A stretch of DNA of 10,397 bases from an uncultured Bacteroidales bacterium (GTDB lineage Bacteria > Bacteroidota > Bacteroidia > Bacteroidales > UBA932): assembly GCA_937890845.1 (NCBI GenBank), contig CALADR010000383.1, positions 1 through 10,397 of the forward strand. The letters run 5' to 3'. Each line of letters begins with the position of its first letter. Positions within the stretch are counted from its first letter, which is position 1. Shown one piece after another: positions 1 through 8,079 of the stretch. The notes below the pieces were generated by a model. That model made no database searches, was not told the DNA's origin, and saw only the letters and a program-made list of their open reading frames with translations. The translations under genes and the position numbers were made by a program.

Positions 1-18
1 CTGGACTAATATGCAAGA

Positions 19-54
19 AAGAGGTTGGCTCAAAATTACTTGGGCCAGCCTCTT
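19..54. terminator. Terminator-like hairpin at the left edge
   Basis: The arms at 19-29 and 44-54 pair over 11 bp with a single G-U wobble and enclose a 14-nt loop. The stem is GC-rich in its core (GGTTGGC against GCCAGCC). Neither side carries a long T run: the plus side continues CTGTATTC, and the minus side continues with a short pyrimidine-rich stretch. It could end a gene lying left of the window, or act in both directions. That it terminates transcription is inferred from the fold. Confidence 0.5.
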
Positions 55-297
55 CTGTATTCATGGTTGATATCTCAATTTCGGGTCGCGTTCAAATGCT
101 GTCAATCCGTACTGCAAATGGGTCTGTTACCACTTTGCTTCACGAGGTGCAATAAGTTTCCGACTTGCTCCCGTGAGTTTCTGCGTAACTGTGAAACGTT
201 TAATCCGATTTTTGTTAATAAGCGGTTGTGATAACTTGCAAAAAGTGTTAAAATGTGGTCTGAAAATGCGGAAAGATAATAGTTTACAGCTTATTTC
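55..297. other. Non-coding upstream region, no gene seen
   Basis: I find no coding region here that I can support. The short open frames on both strands (up to about 75 codons) give Cys/Lys/Phe-rich translations without signal peptides or family motifs, and the best minus-strand frame runs through the promoter of the downstream operon. There is no tRNA-like fold or obvious repeat array. The last 60 bases become AT-rich, as expected just upstream of a Bacteroidota promoter. Regulator sites may lie here, but I cannot point to one. Confidence 0.5.
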
Positions 298-328
298 TTT
301 GCTTTTGTAACCTAATTTGGTATCTTTG
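298..328 (+). promoter_or_regulatory. Bacteroidota-type promoter of the six-gene operon
   Basis: A -33 element TTTG at 298-301 is followed after 19 bp by the -7 element TATCTTTG at 321-328, matching the known Bacteroidota consensus TTTG / TAnnTTTG. Transcription should start a few bases downstream, near 333-337. That leaves a leader of roughly 30 nt that is AT-rich and has no Shine-Dalgarno motif before the ATG at 367. I see no comparable promoter in the later intergenic gaps, so this probably drives all six genes. Confidence 0.75.
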
Positions 329-366
329 CAGGATAAACGCTTATTAATCATTTAATCTTATATATT

Positions 367-2613
367 ATGAAGTTAGGAAAATTACTTTTAGGCTCATTGG
401 CATCGCTGGCTCTTCTTGTCGGCTGTGACAATAAGGAGGAAGATTTGGGAGCCCCTTCCATAAAGTTGAATCCTGAATCTGTGACATTCGCTTCAGAAGG
501 GGGAGAGCAGACAGTGGCTTTGACATCTACAAGAGACTGGACAGTGGCAGATCTTCCTGAGTGGCTTTCCGTGTCTCCGACTTCAGGTAAAGCATCCAAT
601 GATGCTCAGACCATTACTTTGACAGCACTCAAGAACGAGGGTACAGACAGAAATGTTTCATTGGAATTCAAGACAGGACTTGTTTCAGCTACTCTTAAGG
701 TATCTCAGAGCGGTCCCGGCGGATCCGTTGAGGCTTCGTATGTGTATTCCAACAATTTCGATAAAGAGGATGCTGTGAAAGGGGAAAGCGGCTGGAAGAC
801 TTATCTTGACTCTTTCGAAGGCTGGAAAAACCAGACAGGAAGCGGTATCGAGGCTTGGGATTTTGCGGCAGAGTCTATGTCTGCAAGAACAGGAAAAGGA
901 AACTCTTCTTCCCAGTATTCAGATTATGAAGGATCAGGCCGCAACTATCTCTGGTTCGGCTCTGGTACACCGTATTTTATTCTGAAGAACCTCAAACTGG
1001 ACTCTTCAAAGAAGGATTATACCCTTTCTTTCGGTGCTGAGAGGAACAACTACGATGATAAGGAAAATAATGTATTCAAACACGAGGAGTTCAAAGTCTA
1101 TGTAAGTAATGACGGAAACAAGTGGGTCGAGCTTGCTTATACATTTGCCAAGGGTACAGACCCTAACCGCAGATGGGACCTTGCTTCAAGCACATTCACA
1201 GTTCCTGCAGGCACTGAAGCTCTTTATATTTATATGACTTCTACTATAGGAAGTACTTATGCTATTGATGACCTTTCACTTGCAGTGTCACCTAAAGCAG
1301 GTACAGCGGTAGATTTCACTTCAGGTGTCGAGCTTCCAGGTGGTGGCGGAGTCGCTCCGGAGCCGGGTCCGGTAGATGGTGCTATCAAGGATGTTATCGC
1401 AGCTGAGGTAGGTGCTGCAGTGACAGTAAAGGGTCAGGTGATAGCTGTCAGCAAGCAGAGTTTCATCATTAACGATGGTCTGGATCAGAATCTTCTCGTT
1501 TTTGCAGGAAAAGCTCCTGAAGTAGCTGTAGGGGACGTTGTGAAAGTTTCAGGTAAGAAAGCTACCTATGGAAAAGGAAATCCTGCCATTTCTCAGGTGG
1601 CCGAGCCCGTAGTGGAGAAAATTTCAGAAAGTATCAAGGCTAAGGAAGTTGCAGCTAAGGAACTGACTGCTGAGCAGATAGATGCATATAGCAATGCTTC
1701 TGCAGAATATATTAAAGTTACCGGAACTATTGTTAAAAGCGGAAAATTTACCAATATTGATTTCGGTGGCAGTGTTATGGGTTCTCCAGTATATACTGAT
1801 TTGAGCGACCAGTTGGTAGAAGGTGCAAGACTTGTGTTTACAGGATATTTCGCAGGAGTGAACAATGGAGGTTATTTCTGTATTCTTCCAGTAAAAGTAG
1901 AGGGAAGCGGAGAGCCTTTCTTCAATGTTTCAGAGACTTCTCTTAATGCCTCTGCTGCTGCAGGGTCTGTGAAGTTCACAGTTTCTTCAAATGTAGAGTG
2001 GACAGTCTCTTCTGACAATGCTTCATTTACAGTAAACCCTGACAAGGGAAACGGAACAGCTGAGATTACAGTTTCTTATCCGGAGAACACCAAAACTGAG
2101 GCAGTGGTTGCAAACATTAAGGTAACTACCACCAATGCACAGGTCGCTACCAAGGAATATACAGTAAAAATTACTCAGGCAGCCAAGCCGTCAGGAGATG
2201 CTCCGGTATTTACAAGTAATATTGCTTGGACTCTTGGAAGTGCATCTTATTCTGAGAAAGCCACTGTTAATGGAACACCAGATGTTGATATTTTAAAATT
2301 GGGTAAATCAAAAGGAATAGGAACTGCCACTATTACTATTCCAGCCGGCACTAAGAAGATTGGATTTTATGGCGTTTCATGGAATGGAAAGGGAGCTGTG
2401 ACTGTAACATTCAGTGCTCCAGATATTTCTTTGAGTCAGGTTGTGGCTGAAAATGAAGGAGCTGCAGAAGTGTCTCCATATACGATAACAGTTACTGATA
2501 CAGATTATTATGAATTGTCTCTTCCTGCCGCTCTTGGCGCAGAGGCAGAAGTTACAGTTACCACAAAGGAGAAAGGAAGAGTTCTTCTGTTTGGACTTAA
2601 TGCAATTAAATAG
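367..2613 (+). CDS. Multidomain surface lipoprotein with BACON and OB-fold-like domains
   Basis: Probably a cell-surface binding protein with no enzymatic motif. Residues 1-19 form a lipoprotein signal ending in lipobox L-V-G-C20. The following DNKEED is acidic, like the Bacteroidota export signal that sends lipoproteins to the outside. Residues 29-115 are a BACON domain (WTV, then PEWLSVSPTSG, ending in KVSQSG). Residues 123-309 look like a jelly-roll of the carbohydrate-binding or 'choice-of-anchor' type, with late AIDDLSL. A Gly/Pro linker (about 322-338) leads to two OB-fold-like modules, near 346-412 (VTVKGQV, GDVVKVSG) and 446-514 (YIKVTGTIV, ARLVFTGYF). Residues 517-605 are a second BACON-like unit. 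Residues 613-748 form a beta-rich domain I do not recognise. The start is fixed by the signal peptide. OB folds in secreted Bacteroidota proteins often sit beside nucleases, so a nucleic-acid ligand is plausible but unproven; a glycan ligand is the alternative. Confidence 0.8.
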   Translation: MKLGKLLLGSLASLALLVGCDNKEEDLGAPSIKLNPESVTFASEGGEQTVALTSTRDWTVADLPEWLSVSPTSGKASNDAQTITLTALKNEGTDRNVSLEFKTGLVSATLKVSQSGPGGSVEASYVYSNNFDKEDAVKGESGWKTYLDSFEGWKNQTGSGIEAWDFAAESMSARTGKGNSSSQYSDYEGSGRNYLWFGSGTPYFILKNLKLDSSKKDYTLSFGAERNNYDDKENNVFKHEEFKVYVSNDGNKWVELAYTFAKGTDPNRRWDLASSTFTVPAGTEALYIYMTSTIGSTYAIDDLSLAVSPKAGTAVDFTSGVELPGGGGVAPEPGPVDGAIKDVIAAEVGAAVTVKGQVIAVSKQSFIINDGLDQNLLVFAGKAPEVAVGDVVKVSGKKATYGKGNPAISQVAEPVVEKISESIKAKEVAAKELTAEQIDAYSNASAEYIKVTGTIVKSGKFTNIDFGGSVMGSPVYTDLSDQLVEGARLVFTGYFAGVNNGGYFCILPVKVEGSGEPFFNVSETSLNASAAAGSVKFTVSSNVEWTVSSDNASFTVNPDKGNGTAEITVSYPENTKTEAVVANIKVTTTNAQVATKEYTVKITQAAKPSGDAPVFTSNIAWTLGSASYSEKATVNGTPDVDILKLGKSKGIGTATITIPAGTKKIGFYGVSWNGKGAVTVTFSAPDISLSQVVAENEGAAEVSPYTITVTDTDYYELSLPAALGAEAEVTVTTKEKGRVLLFGLNAIK

Positions 2614-2643
2614 TAATAATAATTTTATTATTAAAATACCAAT

Positions 2644-2675
2644 AAAGGGATGCCTGGCGTGCCGGGCAGCCCTTT
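2644..2675 (+). terminator. Intra-operon hairpin, possible attenuator
   Basis: In the 78-nt gap between the first two genes, the outer arms AAAGGG (2644-2649) and CCCTTT (2670-2675) pair. After one A-G mismatch, the inner arms TGCCTGG (2651-2657) and CCGGGCA (2662-2668) pair with one wobble around a 4-nt loop. The right arm ends in TTT followed by GATTCTCT, which is only a weak U tract. There is no promoter-like TAnnTTTG between the hairpin and the ATG at 2692. It is therefore more likely a partial terminator or an mRNA-stabilising 3' end for the first gene than a full stop to the operon. Confidence 0.6.
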
Positions 2676-2691
2676 GATTCTCTAAAAAGGT

Positions 2692-3894
2692 ATGCATTTT
2701 ACATTGAAAAAATACAGTGCGTCTGCATTGCTGGCGGCATTGCTCCTGATTTTCGTGTCTTCCTGTGAGGATGCAGGGCAGGACAGTCTGCTGCAGGTGT
2801 CGGTCAGGACTGAAAATGTACCGGCTTCATCGGGAAGCCAGTTTGTATCAGTGGCTGCGTCAGGTGACTGGACTCTTTCGATAGCTTATGACGGGAGTCA
2901 GTCGGACTGGGCTTCTCTCAGTACGGAATCCGGTTCAGGCAGCAAGAGTAATGTAATTCTGAATTACAGCGCAAATGATAAGGACGAGCCGCGTTCTCTC
3001 ACTATTGTACTTAAAGAAGGAAAGCGCGAGACTTCATGCTCCCTTACTCAGACCGGAAAAGACGGCAGTGCCGGTGGAGATAGCGGTACCGGCGGAGGTG
3101 GCGATAATCCAGGAGGTAATGATACTCCGGTGGCACTTCCCGGATGGATGGAACTTCCGGAGATGAACCAGGCTGACGGACTGCGTTTTGTTGCGCACGA
3201 TATGACTTTAAAGGGTGCCAAAGTCAGGAACTACTCTATGGCCTGGGATAAGGAAAACCTTGTAGCTCATTGGGTTGCCTACCCTCTTAATAGCGGTCTT
3301 ATAGGTAAAGGAGACAGGACTAACGAGTGGGGCTATGACCCTAAGGTGCCAAGAGACGAGCAGCCGCGTTATGATAAGGGAATAAGAGGCTACGACAGAG
3401 GGCACCAGATTCCGTCTGCTGACAGGCTTGAATATAATGCAAATGTCAAGACATTCTATTTCACCAATATGACTCCGCAGTTGGGCAGTAGGTTCAACCA
3501 GAGCATATGGGCTGATATAGAAGGTCGTGTCAGGGGAATAGCAAAAAGTTCAGATACTCTTTACGTAGTTACCGGCTGTGTAGTAAAGGGCAGCACAAAG
3601 GTGGCTTATGACAACGACGGACGCGAGGTGACAGTCCCGACAGCTTATTTCAAGGCCCTTCTGAAATACAACAAAGCCTCCACTACAGGCATTGGAGGGT
3701 ATTCGGCGGCAGCCTATTATCTTGAACACAAGTCATATAGCAGTAAAAATCCGGATGCTTCCATGATATGTTCTATATCGGAACTGGAAGCAAAGACAGG
3801 CATAAACTTCTTTGCAAATCTTGCCGGAAAAGTAGGAGAGGCCAGCGCTTCAAGGATAGAATCAGAAAAGCCTGTTGCATCGCAGTGGATGTAA
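2692..3894 (+). CDS. DNA/RNA non-specific endonuclease lipoprotein with N-terminal BACON domain
   Basis: Predicted sugar-non-specific nuclease of the NUC1 (beta-beta-alpha metal) family, lipid-anchored and probably facing outward. The lipobox V-S-S-C25 is followed by EDAGQDS. Residues 33-122 resemble a BACON domain (ASGDWTLSI, ending in SLTQTG), and a Gly/Asp-rich linker (about 123-147) joins it to the nuclease. Catalytic motif D235-R236-G237-H238 is intact within YDRGHQIPSADR, with H238 the expected general base. The downstream FTNMTPQ supplies the metal-ligand Asn (N259), and RFNQSIW supplies conserved N269 and W273. The domain is full length and undisrupted. In other Bacteroidota enzymes BACON mainly holds the catalytic unit away from the membrane, which fits a surface nuclease. 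It is the second gene of the operon, 27 nt before another nuclease-fold gene. The start is set by the signal peptide; no clear ribosome-binding sequence is visible. Confidence 0.92.
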   Translation: MHFTLKKYSASALLAALLLIFVSSCEDAGQDSLLQVSVRTENVPASSGSQFVSVAASGDWTLSIAYDGSQSDWASLSTESGSGSKSNVILNYSANDKDEPRSLTIVLKEGKRETSCSLTQTGKDGSAGGDSGTGGGGDNPGGNDTPVALPGWMELPEMNQADGLRFVAHDMTLKGAKVRNYSMAWDKENLVAHWVAYPLNSGLIGKGDRTNEWGYDPKVPRDEQPRYDKGIRGYDRGHQIPSADRLEYNANVKTFYFTNMTPQLGSRFNQSIWADIEGRVRGIAKSSDTLYVVTGCVVKGSTKVAYDNDGREVTVPTAYFKALLKYNKASTTGIGGYSAAAYYLEHKSYSSKNPDASMICSISELEAKTGINFFANLAGKVGEASASRIESEKPVASQWM

Positions 3895-3921
3895 CATATT
3901 ATCCAATAATCAATATTAGGT

Positions 3922-4995
3922 ATGAAAAAGACAATTTTTGCAGCGCTCCTTATGCTGCTGGTTTTGTTCTCGGCTTCGGCCCAGACTGATAGAGCGGAGC
4001 GCAACTATGTCCTGGGATTTTACAACCTTGAAAATCTCTTCGACATATATGATGATCCTGCCAAAAACGATGCAGAGTTTCTTCCTGATGGCGGAAACAA
4101 GTGGACGGAGGCCAAATACCGCAAGAAACTTCATAATATGGCTACTGTCATAAGGTCTATGAAAGAGTCAAACGGCGTGTTTCACACTGTCCTCGGAGTG
4201 TGCGAAATCGAGAACAGGTTTGTGCTTGAAGACCTGGTAAGCCAGCCTGAAATAGCTGAGGCAAACTATCAGATAGTGCATTATGAAGGACCGGACAGAC
4301 GTGGAGTTGACGTCGGTTTCCTTTACCGTCCGGACCAGTTCACTTATATTGACAGCGAGTCTATTCCGTTTGATTTCAACAGTGATATAGAGTTCACTAT
4401 GAACAAGGAGCAGCAGGAAAGATTCAAGACCAGGGATATTCTCATGGTTCACGGAACTATTGACGGTGAGCACTTTGCGTTTTATGTAGCCCACCTGCCG
4501 TCAAGGATTGGCGGAAAGGGTGCGGATCTGCGCAGCCGTGGCGCTGAGATAATGTATGCTCATGCTATGTCGATGATGAAGAAGTATCCTGGCATCAAGG
4601 TGATGGTGATGGGTGATATGAATGACAATCCTACAGATATCAGTATGGCTCATTATCTTCATGGAAAAGAGCATCCTTCCGAGGTCGGTCCTGAGGATTT
4701 CTTCTCTCCATTCCTTTCTATGCTGAAAAACGGCTACGGCTCTCTTGCATACAGGGGAGAATGGAGTATCTATGATATCGTAATGGTGAATGAAGCTCTG
4801 CTCAATGCTCCTGATGGAGGCTTGAAAATCAGACAGATAGGTAAGAAGAAAAATTACGGTGTGGTATATAAGAAACCGTTTATGATTACGCAGAAGGGCC
4901 AGTACAAGGGTTATCCTTTCAGGACTTTCTCAAACGGTGCTTTTATCGGAGGTTACAGCGACCACTTCCCGACTTATATCGTAGTAGGTAAATAA
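3922..4995 (+). CDS. Secreted endonuclease/exonuclease/phosphatase (EEP) family enzyme
   Basis: Metal-dependent phosphodiesterase or nuclease of the DNase I/EEP fold. Residues 1-20 are a signal peptide ending in S-A-S-A before Q21, with no lipobox, so the enzyme is expected in the periplasm or outside the cell. All family motifs appear in order: YNLENLFD near residues 34-41, the metal-binding Glu in CEIEN (94-98), the RRGVDVGFLYRP segment, the catalytic His in AHLPSR (H191), GDMNDNP with D232 and N234, YDIV with D285, and the terminal S346-D347-H348. Nothing catalytic is missing. Its length of 357 aa is normal for secreted Bacteroidota members. The substrate could be DNA, RNA, oligonucleotides or another phosphodiester, which sequence cannot settle. 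Its place beside a surface nuclease and a TonB receptor favours trimming of imported oligonucleotides. The gene follows by 27 nt and precedes the receptor by 21 nt. Confidence 0.9.
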   Translation: MKKTIFAALLMLLVLFSASAQTDRAERNYVLGFYNLENLFDIYDDPAKNDAEFLPDGGNKWTEAKYRKKLHNMATVIRSMKESNGVFHTVLGVCEIENRFVLEDLVSQPEIAEANYQIVHYEGPDRRGVDVGFLYRPDQFTYIDSESIPFDFNSDIEFTMNKEQQERFKTRDILMVHGTIDGEHFAFYVAHLPSRIGGKGADLRSRGAEIMYAHAMSMMKKYPGIKVMVMGDMNDNPTDISMAHYLHGKEHPSEVGPEDFFSPFLSMLKNGYGSLAYRGEWSIYDIVMVNEALLNAPDGGLKIRQIGKKKNYGVVYKKPFMITQKGQYKGYPFRTFSNGAFIGGYSDHFPTYIVVGK

Positions 4996-5016
4996 ATTTA
5001 AACCATTGTTTTTATT

Positions 5017-8000
5017 ATGTTTAAAAAACTATTGCCGGTATTTGCCTTTATGGCTCTGACTCTGCCTTTAGCGGCACAGTCCAAAGATGGCGGTACCGAT
5101 AAGAACAGTCCCGGTCAGGTCAGACAGAGGCCGGAGCAGACAGAAACCATGGCGGCAAGCCGCAATGTGAATGTGGCCGTAAATCCTGAAATGTCGGCAG
5201 CAGAAGCTCCGGGAGGAGTTAAAGGTACTGTTGTAAGCCGTGCTGGAAGGGTGCCTGTGGCAAATGCCGAAGTCCTGGTTTACAGCGGTGTGGATCTTAT
5301 AGGAGCAAGATACACTTCATCAGACGGTACATTCTCATACGAGGGTCTGTCTGACGGACATTATATGCTTAAGATTTCTGCACCAGGATTTATGGTGTCT
5401 CAGGTCAATGTTTCGATAGAGGGGTTTGTAAAGGATCTGGTTATGGTCTCTATAGTCCCTTCGTCTGTAGTTGCAGATATTGATGAGTCCAATTTCGCAG
5501 ATTTCGATATGGATGATTCAGGATATGAGAATTCTCCCTCTATCATCTACGGAAATGATATTTTCACCAGCATTGCCAGCTATGACTTCAGTGCCGTAAG
5601 GTTCAAGAACAGAGGCTACAACAGTGAAAGCCAGGATGTTTATCTTAGCGGTGTGAAGATGAATGATGCTATCACGGGCTATTCTCCGTGGTCTTTGTGG
5701 AGTGGTCTTAATGAGGCTATGAGAGGAAAGGAAAGCACACTTGGACTTGATCCGTCAGATGTCGGTGTCGGTGGAGTAAATGGCGTGACAAATCTTCTCG
5801 CTACTCCGTCACATGTGCGTAAGGGATTTCGTTTCAGTGCGTTGACCAACAGTGCGCTTTATCGTCTCAGACTTATGGCTTCATATGCTTCGGGTGAGTC
5901 TGACAACGGATGGTCTTATGCTTTCAATGTTTCTGCCCGTCTCGGCGGAAATGACTGGGTGGATGGTGTCTATTACCGTTCGTTTGCATATTATGCAGGA
6001 GTGGAGAAGAAGTTCAACGATGTTCACCGTCTGGGACTCGTGATTTTCGCCACACCGGGACAGAGAGGTGCTCAGAATGCTTCAACACAGGAGGTTTATG
6101 ACCTTACAGGTGACAATATGTACAACTCCAACTGGGGTTATCAGGCAGGCAAGATGAGAAACTCGCGTGTTCGCAAGACTCACGAGCCTGTAATGTTCCT
6201 GAAATATACAGCTACTCCGAGTGACAGGCTTGAGGCTACTGCGACCCTTCTTTACCGTACAGGAAAGAACGGATATACTGCGCTTGACTGGTACGATGCT
6301 CCGGACCCGAGACCGGATTATTACCGTAATCTTCCGAGCTATTTCTATATGGACAATTCTGATTATGACCGTGTTGACCTGGAAAAGGCTGCCTGGGCCA
6401 GGGAAGCATGGCAGTATGATTTGGGCAGCACGCGCCGTATAAACTGGGACCGTCTTTATAACGTGAACTATAACAATGTCGGGGCTGACGGCTCAAAAAG
6501 GTCAAAATACGCTGTTGAAGAACGTCGTGTAGATCAGAATGATGTCAATCTTGCAGGTACAGTAAAGTGGAGAGCCCGTGACTGGTTTACTCTTAACGGA
6601 GGATTGAATCTCAAATGGAACCGTACTGAATACTATAAGAAGATGGATGATCTTCTCGGAGGTGACTATTATGTTAATATTGACCAGTTCGCCGAGAGGG
6701 ATTTTGCATCCAGCCCGACAATGATTCAGAATGACCTGGATTACTTCCTCAAGAACGGTTCCGCACAGAGAATCGGCCAGGGTGACAAGTACGGCTATGA
6801 CTATTATGCTCATGTGAGGAATGCAAACCTCTGGCTCACAGGAAACTTCGAGACAGGAAACTTCAAGGGGTATGTTGCTCTCGAAGGAGGGTATTCCGCT
6901 TTCTGGAGAGAGGGACTTGTGCGCAAGGGCTTGTTTGCAGGTCTTGACGACAATGGAAATGAGATTGTCTATGACAATAAAGTCATTACAAGCTATGACA
7001 GTTACGGAAATGTGATTACGTCCAAGGGTAAGTCTGAAGTTGCCGATTTCTTTGCATACAAGGCCAAGATAGGTGCTTCCTATTTTATCCCGGGAGGTCA
7101 CAGGGTTTATGCCAATGTCGGCTATATGACTGATGCTCCTACATTTGCACAGGTATTTGTATCTCCAAGAACCAGAAATACTATGGTTGCTGATTTGAAG
7201 GTAAGCAAGACTTTCTCTGCAGATCTCAACTATCAGTTCAGCAAGAACGGTTATGATGTGAGGGTTACCGGTTTCTATACCAAGATCAACGACCAGACAG
7301 ACCTTATGAGTTTCTATGATGATTCGCAGAACTCGTTTACCAACTTTGCCATGAGCGGCATCGACCAGCGTCATGCAGGTCTGGAGGTAGGTTTCAAGAT
7401 ACCTGTAGTAAAGTGGCTTGCAGTACAGGGTGTGGTAAGTTACGGACAGTATGTCTATACTTCTACTCCGCGTATGACCCAGACTGTGGATAACAGTGCT
7501 ACAGTAGTATTTGAGAATGAGCGTATTCCATACTGGGCATCGCATCCAGTATTCAAGAAAGAGACTGTCAACGGTATCACTTCTTATGTGAAGGACGAGA
7601 ACGGAGATTACATCGTGGAGAAAAACCAGAAGCACTTTGTTCCGAGCACTCCTCAGCTTGCTGCAAGTCTCGGTCTTGACTTCTTCCATAATTATTGGTT
7701 TGCTGACATGAATGTCAACTATTTCGGAAACAGCTACCTTGATATGAACCCTCTTTACAGGACAGATATGGCTACAGCCGGTCCTGACAAGACTGTGACT
7801 CCTTCTGAAATCGAGTATATGGCCTCTCAGGAGAAATTCGATCCTGTCTTCCTTCTTAATGCGAGCGTAGGAAAATCCTGGTACATCAACAGAAAGTACA
7901 ATATAGGCTTCTCTCTTGAGGTGAGGAATATCCTGAACAACAGGGGAGTGAAGACCGGAGGTTACGAGCAGACACGTCTTGTCGACAGCAAGAGCGGTGA

Positions 8001-8079
8001 GAGGTTTTACAGGTTTGATTCCAAGTATTTCTATATGAGCGGAGTGAACTATATGTTGAATCTTTATTTCAGATTCTGA
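5017..8079 (+). CDS. TonB-dependent outer-membrane receptor, no SusD partner
   Basis: Outer-membrane importer powered by TonB-ExbBD. Residues 1-20 form a signal peptide (L-A-A before Q21). Residues 21-66 are a polar, low-complexity extension. Residues 67-148 are a carboxypeptidase-regulatory-like beta domain (VKGTVVSRAG, SSDGTFSYEGL, GHYMLKISAPGF). A plug domain follows at about 172-270, with FKNRGYNSESQDVYLSGV as its typical core. The rest is a beta-barrel rich in alternating aromatic strands, ending in YFRF with the terminal Phe usual for barrel insertion. At 1020 aa it is full length. The plug does not resemble SusC, and there is no SusD gene. The following DUF5689-like lipoprotein is translationally coupled to it and may be its surface lid or binding partner. 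I see no clear TonB box, and an N-terminal secretin/TonB short domain is absent. The cargo is inferred to be oligonucleotides from the neighbouring nucleases; peptide or siderophore cargo is not excluded. Confidence 0.92.
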   Translation: MFKKLLPVFAFMALTLPLAAQSKDGGTDKNSPGQVRQRPEQTETMAASRNVNVAVNPEMSAAEAPGGVKGTVVSRAGRVPVANAEVLVYSGVDLIGARYTSSDGTFSYEGLSDGHYMLKISAPGFMVSQVNVSIEGFVKDLVMVSIVPSSVVADIDESNFADFDMDDSGYENSPSIIYGNDIFTSIASYDFSAVRFKNRGYNSESQDVYLSGVKMNDAITGYSPWSLWSGLNEAMRGKESTLGLDPSDVGVGGVNGVTNLLATPSHVRKGFRFSALTNSALYRLRLMASYASGESDNGWSYAFNVSARLGGNDWVDGVYYRSFAYYAGVEKKFNDVHRLGLVIFATPGQRGAQNASTQEVYDLTGDNMYNSNWGYQAGKMRNSRVRKTHEPVMFLKYTATPSDRLEATATLLYRTGKNGYTALDWYDAPDPRPDYYRNLPSYFYMDNSDYDRVDLEKAAWAREAWQYDLGSTRRINWDRLYNVNYNNVGADGSKRSKYAVEERRVDQNDVNLAGTVKWRARDWFTLNGGLNLKWNRTEYYKKMDDLLGGDYYVNIDQFAERDFASSPTMIQNDLDYFLKNGSAQRIGQGDKYGYDYYAHVRNANLWLTGNFETGNFKGYVALEGGYSAFWREGLVRKGLFAGLDDNGNEIVYDNKVITSYDSYGNVITSKGKSEVADFFAYKAKIGASYFIPGGHRVYANVGYMTDAPTFAQVFVSPRTRNTMVADLKVSKTFSADLNYQFSKNGYDVRVTGFYTKINDQTDLMSFYDDSQNSFTNFAMSGIDQRHAGLEVGFKIPVVKWLAVQGVVSYGQYVYTSTPRMTQTVDNSATVVFENERIPYWASHPVFKKETVNGITSYVKDENGDYIVEKNQKHFVPSTPQLAASLGLDFFHNYWFADMNVNYFGNSYLDMNPLYRTDMATAGPDKTVTPSEIEYMASQEKFDPVFLLNASVGKSWYINRKYNIGFSLEVRNILNNRGVKTGGYEQTRLVDSKSGERFYRFDSKYFYMSGVNYMLNLYFRF

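Noticed and set aside
25..351. Small ORFs on both strands in the upstream region (68 and 74 codons), plus a minus-strand frame open from 290 to 105.
   Set aside because: No signal peptide, motif or plausible start context. The minus-strand frames run through or next to the operon promoter, and the frame open from 290 to 105 has no ATG. Open runs of about 60 codons are expected by chance.
2614..2633. AT-only palindrome just after the first gene's stop.
   Set aside because: It is built solely from TAA/TTA repeats, so the pairing is weak and likely reflects AT-rich composition. The GC-rich hairpin at 2644-2675 is the better regulatory candidate.
6502..7689. 395-codon open frame on the minus strand inside the receptor gene.
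   Set aside because: It lies entirely inside the TonB receptor, whose plus-strand product has clear domain structure. The minus translation is rich in Ile, Val, His and Cys without recognisable motifs, as expected of an antisense shadow created by codon bias.
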